The translations under genes were made by a program, and so were the position numbers. A stretch of 64,000 nucleotides of DNA from Dermacentor variabilis. Lineage: Eukaryota; Arthropoda; Arachnida; Ixodida; Ixodidae. The notes under the pieces were generated by a model. That model worked only from the letters and a program-made list of their open reading frames with translations. It was not told where the DNA came from and made no database searches. Of this stretch, positions 12,004 to 22,111 are shown one piece after another (the first letter of the stretch is position 1; every line of letters begins with the position of its first letter). The stretch is from assembly GCF_050947875.1 (NCBI RefSeq), contig NW_027460401.1:1240001-1304000 (forward strand), written 5' to 3'.

Positions 12004-12633
12004 GTACGTGAGTGCGGCATAACACTCTTTCTTCGCTTGTGTAGGAACCACCAGACCCAAAGGACCTGACTATCACTTCCCTGGCTTTGGATGCTTCCAT
12101 CTTCGGCGCCCTTATCGACGTGATATACTGGAGAAGATTTGGTGCGAATGACTGGCTACACAGTCCATGCTGCGAGTGCGTCAACGTGGGGGCAGCCAAC
12201 CCAGGCAGGCGACACCGGGCGACTATGCTTAAAAAGCCAACGTCGGTTGTCAACGAGCGCAGTCCAGCGGAGTACGTGAGCGCGGCATGGCGCTCTTTCT
12301 TCGCTTGTGTAGGAACCGCCAGACCCAAGGGACCTGACTATTGCTTCCCTGGCTTTGGATGCTTCCATCTTCGGCGCCCTTATTGACGTGATATACCGGA
12401 GAAGATTTGGTGCGAATGACTGGCTACACAGTCCATGCTGCGAGTGCGTCAACGTGGGGGCAGCCAACCCAGGCAGGCGACACCGGGCGACTATGCTTAA
12501 AAAGCCAACGTCGGTTGTCAACGAGCGCAGTCCAGCGGAGTACGTGAGCGCGGCATGGCGCTCTTTCTTCGCTTGTGTAGGAACCGCCAGACCCGAGGGA
12601 CCTGACTATCACTTCCCTGGCTTTGGATGCTTT
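12004..12633. repeat. 268-bp tandem repeat, about 2.35 copies
   Basis: Units begin with GTACGTGAG at 12004, 12272 and 12540, giving a 268-bp period with a partial third unit ending near 12633. The units are nearly identical and noticeably GC-richer than the flanks. Each complete unit contains ATGCTTAAAAAGCC, which resembles a TATA-containing promoter. The open frames of about 90-120 codons on both strands arise from repetition of the unit and show no known domain. Confidence 0.92.
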
Positions 12634-12740
12634 AAGTAATTTCCCCTATGTTGTCCTTGGTGTCAACGTTTGTTGGCTTCTTATGATATGACTAATAAAA
12701 AATCGGGCCCCTCGGTCAACCCCCTTTCTTCTCGTTTATT
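12634..12740 (+). repeat. SINE family T, 3' tail fragment
   Basis: It contains the family tail: AAGTAATTTCCCC, TGTTGGCTTCTTATGATATG, then TCGGGCCCCTCGG. The same tail recurs at 13.5-13.6 kb and 58.6-58.7 kb, and in diverged form near 45.2 and 62.9 kb. Confidence 0.8.
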
Positions 12741-12806
12741 ACATAACGAGGTCTCGAATCCGGCAACATTGATGCCTTCAGGTAGCATGTGTGGGTTTAT
12801 TGACCA

Positions 12807-12954
12807 TTATGCAAAAAAGAAGTGAGGCGTGCAGACAGGACACAAGAGAAGAGAAGTGTTGTCCACTTCTCTACTTTTGTGTCCTGTCTGCACGCCTCAC
12901 TTCTTTTTTCCATAATGAATCCTTACCAACTAGCTCAGCTTTCTGTCGTTCTAA
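12807..12954 (+). mobile_element. Miniature hairpin Penelope-like insertion 1
   Basis: This 148-bp insertion is flanked by a perfect 12-bp target duplication, GTTTATTGACCA, at 12795-12806 and 12955-12966. Together with two bases of the left duplication it forms an inverted repeat with 54-nt arms (12805-12858 and 12864-12917) around a 5-nt loop. After the hairpin comes a unique end containing CCAACTAGCTCAG, a motif seen at the ends of the Penelope-like insertions at 13.23 and 29.69 kb. It has no coding capacity. The Penelope assignment is inferred from that shared end motif. Confidence 0.85.
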
Positions 12955-12989
12955 GTTTATTGACCAGTTGCCTTCACCCAAAGAGATCA

Positions 12990-13232
12990 TGGTTATATTG
13001 CGCTCAGTTTTACAAACACGATATTAAGGAAGGACAGGACGTGGACAGACGTAGCGCAAACTACCAACTGTTGGTAGTTTGGTACGTCCAAACTACCTAA
13101 CTACCTAAACTAGAGTTGGTAGTTTGCGCTACGTCCATCCACGTCCTGTCCTTCCTTAATATCGTGTTTGTAAAACTGAGTGCAATATAACCATGAACGT
13201 TCTCCAACTAGCCCCCTTCGTTGCTCTACTAA
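12990..13232 (+). mobile_element. Miniature hairpin Penelope-like insertion 2
   Basis: This 243-bp insertion is flanked by a perfect 14-bp target duplication, ACCCAAAGAGATCA, at 12976-12989 and 13233-13246. It has 82-nt inverted arms (12988-13069 and 13114-13195) with few mismatches and a 44-nt loop that contains further short palindromic units. It ends with a CCAACTAGCCCCC motif. A partial copy of its terminus lies inside the hAT transposase at 53.4 kb. It encodes nothing. Confidence 0.86.
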
Positions 13233-13379
13233 ACCCAAAGAGATCACGTTCTCGTGACGCCTGCGGCAAAAAGTACATTCCACGTCCGCCGTCAAGGTCT
13301 GTGAGTGGTGGCGCTGGCTAACACTCCCAGGGTTCTACTAGGGCACATAAATACCCAAGAAAGTGGATGGGGAAACGGC

Positions 13380-13452
13380 GCCGCTGTAGCTCAATTGGTA
13401 GAGCATCGCACGTGAAATGTGAAGGTTGTGGGTTCAGTTCCCACCTGCGGCA
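13380..13452 (+). ncRNA. tRNA-like region of SINE family T
   Basis: This 73-nt segment folds approximately as a tRNA: acceptor GCCGC with GCGGC, D-arm TAGCTCAATTGGTAGAGCA, an anticodon stem TCGCA/TGTGA, and a T-arm around GGTTCAGTTCC. The base before the putative anticodon is G rather than the invariant U33, and one acceptor pair is mismatched, so it is a SINE Pol III promoter rather than a working tRNA gene. Confidence 0.7.
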
Positions 13453-13689
13453 AGTTGTTTTTTTCATCCACTTTAATTTGCATTAGTTTATCGTTTCTTC
13501 ATTTCATTTATTAAGCACAAGTAATTTCCCCTATATTGTCCTTGGTGTCAATGTTTGTTGGCTTCTTATGATATGACTAATAATCGGGCCCCTCGGTTAA
13601 CCCCCTTTCTTCTCGTTCACTAGGAATGGTGTCACACTAATGTTTTCGGCGCCGAGCAAAGTGATTAGGTTAGGTGTGATGCAAAAGCA

Positions 13690-14255
13690 TCACAGGAGAG
13701 AAGAAAGATGCGACTAGTGGCTGTGGAAAAAAGTACATCACTTTTTTTCACAAAAACTGTGCATCTTTGGTTGTGTATCGCATACCTCTCTCATGCGGAC
13801 TGTCCTATATCGGCCAGACAGGTCGTTGCATTAATGACCGCATGCGTGAGCATCGCTATTTGCTACCTACACGTACAGGAGGGAACTTGCCATTGCATTG
13901 CAAAAAGCACAAATGCCGACCAGTTTTTGATAGTGTATCGATAGTGGGGAGAGAGCGCAGTAAACTGGAAAGAGAAATTAGCGAAGCATTCCACATGAAA
14001 AAGTTGGGTGCGCATACATGTGCGAGTGAACCATCAGTTCATATTAATGATAAAGAACTTCAATTTCTAAATTTATCATGTTAATCCACGTTGTTGCCTT
14101 TGTTGGGAAGGGGTGTGACTTCGCTTTTGTGTACGTGTATAACTTTTGTTGATAATTGACTACAAACCTTGTTATTGTTCTTGGGTGTATACGCATGCAT
14201 GGCGGAGATTTGTGGAATGTTTTCAATAAACTTGAGTTGTAAGTCCAGCTTTGTC
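13690..14255 (+). mobile_element. Penelope-like element, 5'-truncated, GIY-YIG endonuclease end
   Basis: The plus strand retains the C-terminal endonuclease domain of a Penelope-like element and a 3' untranslated region ending near a TTTGTCCTGTCC motif. The reverse transcriptase is absent. The fragment follows directly after the SINE tail at about 13.62 kb; the exact 5' boundary is uncertain. Confidence 0.75.
13731..14084 (+). pseudogene. GIY-YIG endonuclease domain of a Penelope-like element (fragment)
   Basis: The open frame reads VVYRIPLSCGLSYIGQTGR, then CINDRMREH, and about 70 further residues to a stop at 14082-14084. The VYRI...SYIGQTGR core is the GIY-YIG nuclease signature, with YIG intact and the first tyrosine kept as VYR. 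The conserved RxxxH (RMREH) and a downstream Glu in LEREISEAF are also present. Penelope-like elements carry this domain at the C-terminus, fused to a reverse transcriptase that is missing here. It is one of three Penelope endonuclease remnants in the window; the others are near 29.2 and 49.9 kb. It is the best preserved but is 5'-truncated. Confidence 0.85.
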
Positions 14256-14563
14256 CTGTCCGTTTCTACTTACTTGTGCTCGCGTCCGTACTTGCTGGAA
14301 ACCATTATACGTTCATCATAAGGAAAGCAAGTGACAAGTGTGACAACTGTGTCTCTAGCGCTGCATGAAAAAGAAGTTTCTTTCCAGGTATCTAGATATG
14401 TCCCTTGATTAACTTGTGCAATCTTTTGTATTGTGAGGTGTGCCTTTTGTGCCTGATGTGTGTAAAATAGCCAGTCATTTGAATAGACGCTAGTTGTAAT
14501 TGTAAGTTCAGTGCCAGCTCCGTCGTACATGTACTTTTTGTCCTTTTCCTTAGCACTGTTTTA

Positions 14564-14740
14564 AAGGGGCCCTGAATTACTTTCTATCAAAGTTGAGAAA
14601 TCCATTTGAAGTTAAAATAAACTATTTCATTTTCAAACTAGCAAAGCATAACAAAGAAAGGAAGATAGAGCTGATGTGGCCAAAAATTGGAATAGAGCGC
14701 TGACTTCTAACTGGTTTACATATTAGGAGATTGCCCGAAA
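14564..14740 (+). repeat. Dispersed repeat with TTAAAGGGGCCCTGAA end
   Basis: It opens with TTTAAAGGGGCCCTGAATTAC and AAAGTTGAGAAA. A second copy of this end lies at 45409, and reverse or right-hand ends rich in CAGGG/GGCCC sit near 4.98, 21.2, 46.7 and 63.5 kb. The family is non-coding and dispersed; its right boundary here is unclear. Confidence 0.55.
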
Positions 14741-15865
14741 TATATTGACACAGTACTGTGAGGCTCTCGCACCGCGAGACAGCGCATGCAAAGATCGGCG
14801 CTATGAAAGATGATGAAGCGTGTAGGCTGCACGCTCTTCTTCTGGCCCGCCATTAAAAAGAAGCATCTACTTTGTAAGACTCCGGCTTCAGTCTACGTTA
14901 CATTTTTCTAGTGGAGGTGCTGGGCACATGCGACCACTCCCAGATCGAACACTGTCTACAAGCCGTACCAGTACGTAGTCCGGTCAAGCTGACTCCTGTT
15001 CACGTACGGACAAGCCATCGACTTCAAGGTCTGCCACCTGAGCACATCCGTTCCGTCTTCTTCCTCAACCGCACCGACCAAAGTCGTCCTTAAACAGCCG
15101 CAAATCCCTACGTCCTTCCATGGGGACACCTTCGAGGATGTTGAGGACTGGCTCGATCACTTTGAGCGTGTCGCAGAATTCGACGGCTGGACTCCAGAGC
15201 GCAAGCTATGCAACGCCTACTTTGACCTCGAGGACTATGTGCGGACATGGTTTGAGAACTGTGAGGCGGTCCTATCGACATGGGACGAATTCCGACGGCA
15301 GCTAATCAGCACATACACCAGCCTCGATCGCAAGGAGCGAGCTGAGTACAGAGGCCGAACGAAAGCGTCACAATGTTTGTCAAAGATATGTGCCGACTTT
15401 TCTGACGCGCGGATCAGACCATGCCGGTAGAAAAGAAGCTCAGGAACTTGATGCATGGTGTCAAGCAAGAACTATTCGGTGGCCTAATACGCAACCCACC
15501 AAAGACCGTTGCAGAGTTTCTCGCGGTAGCCATATCTATGGAAAAGGCACTGCAGCAGCGAACAAGGCAGTACAACCATGACGTGTCGACCCTCTTGCGT
15601 GACCCTCTCGCTATACCCTTGGACAGTACCGATGCCTTGCAGGAGCTCATTAGGCTTGTTGTTCGAGAAGAGCTCCAAAAGCTTCAGGTGGGTCAGGCAT
15701 CGGTACAGCGACTTGCTCTGGCTGAGGTCGTCCAGGAGGAAATGAGACAGGCAGTGCAAGTCCCAGAGCGGAGCGAGACACCACAGCACGAGGTACAGCA
15801 GCCACAGCCTCGCATGTCGTATGCGGAAGCTACGCGAAGTTCGTTGTCCCCGATTTTTCAATATA
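14741..15865 (+). mobile_element. Gypsy-4: 5' fragment of a Gypsy element (LTR end plus gag)
   Basis: The plus strand carries the end of an LTR (through CGTTACA at 14902), a primer site reading TAGTGGAGGTGC (14909-14920) and then a gag-like region. No protease or pol follows, and the sequence becomes unrelated near 15.87 kb, so the element is truncated at 3'. The 5' limit of the LTR is not resolved. Confidence 0.72.
14911..15865 (+). pseudogene. gag: Gypsy-4 gag fragment
   Basis: Conceptual translation in at least three frames gives VRTWFENCEAVLSTWDEFR, then MHGVKQELFGGLIRNPPKTV and RTRQYNHDVS, each matching collinear segments of the Gypsy-3 gag (ARTWFENREATLTTWD, MRGVKQELFARLIRNLPKTV). It lacks the zinc knuckle. 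Frame changes near 15.1 and 15.4 kb show decay. It is a paralogue of the Gypsy-3 gag rather than a fragment of the same copy, since identity is moderate. Confidence 0.8.
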
Positions 15866-16255
15866 CAGCCACGAGAAAGCATCAGACACGTTCGAAATTG
15901 CCACACGATCGAAATTCGGTGTACATCCACAATCACGGCAGTGAATTCCTATATAAGTATCCGAGCTGCTCTGTGCACGTTATTATAATTTGATTTTAGC
16001 CTTTCATTAAGGAAATGACCAGTTTGGCTTATAGATCTCCTCCCACAGGATTCATACTATCCTGCATAATATGAAGCACAACAAAAATATATAAATATGT
16101 TGGTACTCCTTTAATTTAGCTATCAAAGGGCTGTCAGAGTGACGGGCCACGAAAGTTATGCTCTGTGCACCTGTCGGGCCTACCCTGTTCTTGTGGCCCA
16201 CAGTGGACTCTCACATACCAGTACATACGCGCATGCTGCTGTGGCCAAGCCTCAC

Positions 16256-16367
16256 CTGGCCTCCATCATTTTGCTTGTTGATACATGTGCAGCACTTTGT
16301 GTTTGCCAGCATCTTCAGAAGGAGAGTGAGTAAATGCGGCGAGTGCCTCACAGCCAGGTGCAGGGCA
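16256..16367 (-). CDS. Exon of NF-kappa-B precursor/Relish-like gene: ankyrin repeat 1
   Basis: This 112-nt exon lies on the minus strand with acceptor TTCACCGCAG and donor GGCCAG|GTGAGG. It encodes the first ankyrin repeat: ALHLAVRHSPHLLTLLL, then KMLANTKCCTCINKQNDGGQ. The helix-turn-helix core (ALHLAV) and the following beta-hairpin Asn-Gly turn are typical of ankyrin repeats. The one-base start phase fits the 22.3-kb exon, and the phase-0 end fits the 5.3-kb exon, which opens with T-P-L-H. In p105-type proteins the first repeat likewise begins with a G-[DN]-x-x-LHLA core. The Cys pair before INKQN is unusual for this repeat. The protein would act in the cytoplasm, where the ankyrin part masks the Rel domain until processing. 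Confidence 0.82.
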
Positions 16368-16516
16368 CTGCGGTGAAAGTGAGAGCAAAAGAAATCTGTT
16401 ACACACGTTTCAGACATGTCTGCAGCTTGCTTGTGGTTACTTGCTTCTTGGACCATGGTTACCCACTGCAGGAGGGCACATGGAGCCATGATCATCCAAT
16501 GCACCACTGCAAAGTA

Positions 16517-17496
16517 CCGTATTTTCTGGCATATAAGTCGACTTTTTTTCACTAAATGTTCACCGATGTGCTCTATAAAATGGTGCACTTGATATATGCA
16601 TAAAATCATGCGTGATGGTGCGACCCCAATCTGTACGGTCTTTCTTTCTTCCTTTTTTTTGGGGAGGAGGGAAATCTTGTATCAAGAGTGGAGTGACTGC
16701 TGGTACACCTGTTAGCTTCTAGAGCTCACTGTGTGGGCAGCACAACGACAGCAGTCGAGTGGCAGCAATCAAGGCCGCCAGCCTCCAGGTGTCTCAGTGA
16801 TTGAAAGTCATGCTATAGTTTGCTGTTACAGTTCAGTTTTTATTAAATAAAAGGTTAACCCCATGAAACTGATGCATTAACTAAAGGGTACCCCAATATT
16901 TACTGTTATGTTGCAGTGCCCAAGATATACCAGTTACAAAAGGCATCACTTCGTTACCATTATCAGTTGCCCGTGCGAGAAGTCGCAGTGCTTCCAGCAT
17001 AGAGTTTCTCACTATATTGCTTCCAGCTTTCGCTCGCTGCTTCACTTTTTGCATGCATGTCATTAGGCTGGTTCAGGCGTGTTGTGATCATTTGCGTATT
17101 CATCCTGAGTACAATATGCCGCAGAAGCAATGCCAAGGACATGCCTACAACATCGCATAAAAGTTGTTCAGAGGACAACGATGGTTATCCAGTGGTGCTG
17201 CCAGCTGAAGTAGCTCAAGTTTTTTGACAGTGCATTGGAGGACAAGGCCTTCAAAGCCTTCAAATGAAGTGCAATAAATATTGGCTTACTGCACCAAGAA
17301 GAGTGTTGGTTGAAGATTTTCCTCTGCTAGAATTTGCAGCTAAATGAAAATTTTGTTTACTGAAATTTAGAACCCTGAAATGGGTAAGTTTCGAATTTCA
17401 CAGCGAGTGTACAAGAGTGCATCAATTCATTATGCCAGCTGGGTTAGCATAGGTGTAGCTTATATACTTGTGCGACTTATAATCCAGAAAGTACGA
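16517..17496. mobile_element. Non-autonomous DNA transposon, TA duplication, CCGTATTTTCTGG termini
   Basis: The left end reads CCGTATTTTCTGGCATATAA; the right end, reverse-complemented, reads TCGTACTTTCTGGATTATAA. Both are flanked by TA (16515-16516 and 17497-17498). The element is about 980 bp with no recognisable transposase. The inverted ends and TA target suggest a Tc1/mariner-superfamily relative. A similar single end (CATATTTTCCAGTCTATAA) lies near 22.79 kb. Confidence 0.65.
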
Positions 17497-18558
17497 TACT
17501 ATTACATCCAGCATACCTTTCTGCTTTGTCCTTGTGTCATTTACATATCAATAACCATTAAATTGAGGCCCTGTCAAGATGGCATTGACGTGAGAAAAGC
17601 TGTACTAATGGTGCAGCTCTTGAATATAAAAACTACATATTGGCAACCATAGCCATCACAATGATCGCAACAATAAATAAATAAATAAATAAAATAAATA
17701 AAAAGAAATAAGGGGTATTATTGGCATTACGACAAAAGGGCACCTTATGTGAAATGTTATGGACCACCCATGCCAGCAGATGTGCAATCTGTTTTTATGC
17801 AGCTGCACACCACCAGAGCAGCTTCATGTTTTTTTTTTCACACATACCACATGGGGTTCCACAATGCCTGTGGAAGTGCAGAGTTTAACTGGTGCCCTAC
17901 AACAGGAGAGTGAAGCAACAGCGACTCACTAGTGGGCACAAAACAGAAGGACAAACACACAAGCTGCTAGTGTTACACTCAGGGCAAGGAAGCCTGTTGT
18001 TTTACATGTATTCATTGACTGTTGCTCCGACATCTCTTTTTATGTGCCGCCATCAAACATTACTTGAATCTTGCCTTTTACTCTCAGCTTCAACTCTGCC
18101 TGTTTATCGAGCTTGTGGATGGCACAGGGGCACACTACCAACGCGCGCTACTCGAACAGCGCGGACCCGTTTTCACATCCTCTGAAAACTGCAGTGATTG
18201 CAGGACGCGCATTTACAGCAAAATGTGCCTCTGCCATCTGCAAACAGCTTTTGCTGAAAGCTGCCTCTACACAAACGGGGTGTTGTGGCACATCCTCACG
18301 GCATGGCATGAGTGCTGCTGCACGAGTTGCTGTGTCTACACTGTGGGGTCCATGTTTAATGATGTGAAAGCATGCCAGCACTGCAATTACATAATTCCAT
18401 AAATCTTTATTTCCTTGCCACCAAATAGGTGAAGTTTCCAGTTGCTCCATTTTTGTAGTGTGCTAGTGGCATCAATATTTGTTACACTGTCATCATCCTC
18501 ACTCTCTATTTTCATTGCTGCCATCATCTATACTCAGCTAAGTTTTTAGATAAAAATA
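17497..18558. other. Non-coding stretch with an AAATA simple repeat
   Basis: Contains an AAATA-type A/T simple repeat at about 17671-17713. I see no credible exon in the remainder; the open frames on the plus strand at 17.9-18.4 kb show no domain. Confidence 0.45.
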
Positions 18559-19157
18559 CAGTTGAACTGACTTATAACAATACTGGTTTTAACAATATAT
18601 CGGACATAACAATGAGCTGCAGCCTCAGTGCTGTGAACCTTTGTCTGTTCTATGGTAAAATAAACAGCCTAATACAATATGCCCATTCTGCATTATTGGT
18701 TAGAGCAATTAAATCTGGCCATGGGGCCCAAAGAAAAAAGACAAAATCCCGAAAAAAAAAATCGAGCCACGGCACCCTTTCCCACCTCCAAAACACGAAT
18801 CAGAGGAGGAAACGCGCACAAGGTTCTTAGCGTGTCGAAAGCATGCTAGCCGGTGTGTGTGGCAGCTCGCGTTTCTTTTTCCCCAGCATCCACCGTTCTT
18901 TTTCCTTTGAGCATAGACATACACTCAGTAGCCAGATTTATGGAAACATTGCAGTAAGTGGTTTATTTTGCCGCAGAACACACAAAAGTTCACGTGCGAT
19001 TATAAGTTGTTTAGACTCTACTTCTTTGTGTCTAATTAAAATATTGGATGTCAGTACCCTCAGTTTTCTTTTTCTTGTGTAACTCAGTTATAAATATTAA
19101 CGGTTATAGCAACGAAATTTTCTGGCACTTGAATGTTGTTATAAGCAGGTTCCGCTG
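18559..19157. mobile_element. Pogo/Tigger-type miniature element (599 bp)
   Basis: The left end is CAGTTGAACTGACTTATAAC and the right end, reverse-complemented, is CAGCGGAACCTGCTTATAAC. Both are flanked by TA (18557-18558 and 19158-19159). The CAGT...AACC...TTATAAC ends are characteristic of pogo/Tigger transposons, and the length and lack of a transposase make it a miniature derivative. Confidence 0.75.
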
Positions 19158-19534
19158 TATTCTTAAAAAATACCCACACATTCTTGAAAATCAGTTGTCA
19201 GTCCCTTTAACGACACAGTGAAACAATGAAAAATAAGTGTTCAGTGGCAAGTTTCCCCTGGTGTCTACATTTTTTACAAAGGCAAGAAAGCTTACAGGGA
19301 TTATTTTAAACACAAGCAAATGGTTTAAATTTTATTCTTGCATATTCCAGCATGGCAGTCTGCATCACCTTGTCTCATAAATTTATGTACACGGGCATTT
19401 GGGGTCAGGGCTAGCATTCAAGATAACATGCCATCCACAACACTGAACTACGGCAAGTCGACATGTTGGTATATAAAAACACAAATGCACCAGTGGAGAT
19501 AAACCTCCATTTGCAATTACTAGAGTGTATATCG

Positions 19535-19705
19535 TCCAAGGCTGGACAAAGATACTTGGCAATTGTATCATGAGACAATACAAGATACTCAGGCCACAAG
19601 TATTTGAGATGCAGATACAAGATATTACCGCAATTATTGTATCTGATACAACACTTTCCATTTGTATCTTAAGAAACTTCGATACATTAGCAAATTTCAT
19701 ATTAT
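19535..19705. repeat. GATAC-rich dispersed repeat, copy 1
   Basis: Dense in GTATC/GATAC pentamers (AAGATAC, CAAGATAC, TGTATC), arranged as degenerate short repeats. A second block with the same composition is at 21.6-21.77 kb. The two may be ends of one composite element or two separate insertions. Confidence 0.6.
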
Positions 19706-20929
19706 AGACTGATATAAAGTAGCAAAAAACGTGCATGCACAAAAACGTTTGCTTGTAAATTTTCATAACTCCGACCAAGCTTGTTTCATTTGAGATAAAT
19801 GTCTGTTAGTATCTTAAAATTTTTGTCTTTCTTGCTCAAAGTACAATATTTTCATTCCAAAACAATTTATTGGGGTCGCTTTTGCTGCTTAATATGAAAG
19901 CTCTTTATACGCTGCACTGTCAATGGTTTTTGCTTGTCACTTTTGTAATTGCTGGGAGTCGCTGCGCTGCTTGCCGACTAGCTAGTGGGTCTCCATGTAA
20001 TTACAAGAACGTCAATAAGCTTCGGCACGATGACGTAAATACTGCTGTGGAGCTTTACCTTGTCCATAAATGTATTACAGTTTATGTGTGCAACATAGTT
20101 CAAAAACCCACTTTTAGGGCTTGCGAGTAACAATCACGTACACAAAATGGCCGTGTTATACACAAGTCTCCTGGAAGCAGCGCCATCCATGCTTTGGTTC
20201 ACAACAGTCAAACTTACAACCATCAGATCCTTCAAATCACTGATGTGTGAAAGCCACTAGACTTAAGGGCCCTTCACAAAGTCTGGCCATTTTGAGCTGA
20301 CAAGCGCAGAGTATACAATGCGGGCTAACAATTGTTTCTGCAAAGTATTACTTCACCACGCGCCACGAAAAAATCTTAAATTTCAAACCGAACGCAGTTT
20401 TTCCTTCTCCTCGTGGCCACTGTGACGGTGACGGTGAAGCCAGACGGTGACGTACTCGCGTCCCTGCGCCAACGTACTTGGGTCCGCAGTGTGACATTGC
20501 TTGTGGTGACACGTGACTTCGAGGATGATTCAAGACACCATCTGTTATTTGTGCGATCTGCTGCTTGATTTGACAAATTGAAGTTTAGAGAAATAATAAA
20601 ACACACAAATGTGTGTTTTTTGTTTTACTTCGCACCGAAGCAAGAGAGATGTACTTCCTCTTCATCTGCTTGTTCGCATGATCGTGTAGTCATGTGCACA
20701 GGTACCGAAACTATGCCATTTTCTACCGTGTTCCAGCACGTGATCATGTTCTGCGATCTGCTTGTTCTACTTCAGTATTCGTGTAACACTGAATTATACC
20801 GCTAGTCATGGATCCTTGTGCACAGCGTGCAAAATCATGTGCTGCGCAAGACCAGACAACCACAACAGCTCATGCGCAGCGCTGAAAAAAAGAAAAAAGT
20901 GAGGAGAAAAAAAGAATGAAGGTGGGGCC

Positions 20930-21215
20930 CGTGACGTATGCGTCACGCGATCCTCGAGGTTCGATATTGGAGAATGCAGGAAAGGAATTTCGCTTGCAGA
21001 GACTAAATGGCACGAGTGGAGAGGGTGTCTCGCTATGCAGTGGAGCTCGCCTCCTGAAACCAAGGGTTCGCGGTACTGAAATATTTCTATCTTGGCTATT
21101 AATAAGCAGATTTAAAAATTTTTTGTGGCAGAACGCTCCCCAGAGGACACGTAACAACTTTCAGCATATAACCAAACATTTTCTATGGGGGCCTGGTGAG
21201 GGGCCCTTTAAGGCA
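20930..21215. repeat. Dispersed repeat ending GGGGCCCTTTAAGG
   Basis: GC-richer than its surroundings. It opens near GTGACGTATGCGTCACG and ends GTGAGGGGCCCTTTAAGG, the reverse of the TTAAAGGGGCCC end seen at 14.56 and 45.41 kb. Non-coding. Confidence 0.5.
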
Positions 21216-21594
21216 ACCCAATTTTTGCATTCTTTAAACTTTGTGACAAAGCAAGAGAAAGTTCAATAACACTATAGCGGCATCAGAATTTGCGCGAAAG
21301 ACGCCGCATGCATTGGCGTACACACCACAGTATGATGGCTACGAGCAAGTTTCATGGCACCGACATAACTGCAAACAAAAAAATCAAGAAGAGAAAAGGT
21401 CGGCTGCGTGCAGGTGGTCAGGCGCTTTGTTGAGACAGCGTGAGCGCCACCACATGACCCTGCTCCATCAATAGGGATGCGAAGACCTCATCGCCTGCTG
21501 GAGGGCGGAAAGATAATGCCTTTAGTTTTATTCAGGTAGCTTAGTGGCAGCAGTATCAGCTTGTGAAGTTCGGCCAATGGTGATGTTGCGATAG

Positions 21595-21765
21595 CCCAGT
21601 ATCTTGTATCTTAAGATGCACAATACACTCTGTCATGTATCAGAAATACATATGCAGATACAGATCTTGCCAGACGTATCACGATACAGATACAAGATAC
21701 CCAAAAAGTATCTAAGATGGTATCCAAGATATATGTACTTCGATAATGCCTAGCACTATTGTCTA
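21595..21765. repeat. GATAC-rich dispersed repeat, copy 2
   Basis: The same GTATC/GATAC-dense composition as 19535-19705, ending with TCGATAATGCCTAGCAC. Confidence 0.6.
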
Positions 21766-22111
21766 GCTCTAATGAATGGGAACAGTGATGGGACTGAAGG
21801 AGCGACTAGGTGCAGCTGGACTGATTTTCATCTAGTTTGCAGGTGTTAACACCGTATAAATGCATAAGACCAGCTTTCTATGGTCTGCATGCCCAATGCA
21901 TGCTCATGTTACGCACCCATCTCTGTCATGCATGGTAGCCCGATTCAGAGAATAACAGCACATGAAGAGGGAACACATAGGAAAACACAAGCACTGACAG
22001 CCCAAGGGCCTGCTATCTGCAATAAACACACACATTATTTCATTTGAAGCCTATTTCCTCCCACGAGTGTCCGACCAGCCACACTAGCTAGATTCTGTGA
22101 GCATCACTCAC

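Larger units (their letters stand above)
12741..13620 (+). mobile_element. SINE family T copy, split by two hairpin Penelope insertions
   Basis: Removing the insertions at 12807-12954 and 12990-13232 and one copy of each target duplication leaves a SINE of about 460 bp. It has a 5' part (GAATCCGGCAACATTGATGC...), a tRNA-like region at 13380-13452 and the family tail at about 13.52-13.62 kb. Other copies lie at 58.0-58.46 kb (minus), 58.47-58.72 kb (plus) and, more diverged, 45.1-45.3 kb. The tRNA-like region carries A- and B-box-like sequences (TAGCTCAATTGG and GGTTCAGTTCC), which is why I call it a SINE. Confidence 0.75.

Noticed and set aside
12087..12639. Several 90-120-codon frames on both strands
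   Set aside because: They arise from the 268-bp tandem unit, whose period is not a multiple of three; both strands are open because the unit is GC-rich and lacks stops by chance.
13380..13452. A genuine tRNA gene
   Set aside because: The base before the anticodon is not U, an acceptor pair is mismatched, and the same segment recurs inside a dispersed SINE, so it is not a functional tRNA.
14911..15865. That this gag belongs to the same copy as Gypsy-3
   Set aside because: Translation is similar but clearly diverged, and it lies 19 kb away with its own LTR end and primer site, so it is a separate element.
17892..18450. Overlapping frames at 17.9-18.4 kb, some over 100 codons
   Set aside because: No domain, no splice-site support and open frames on both strands; nothing supports a gene.
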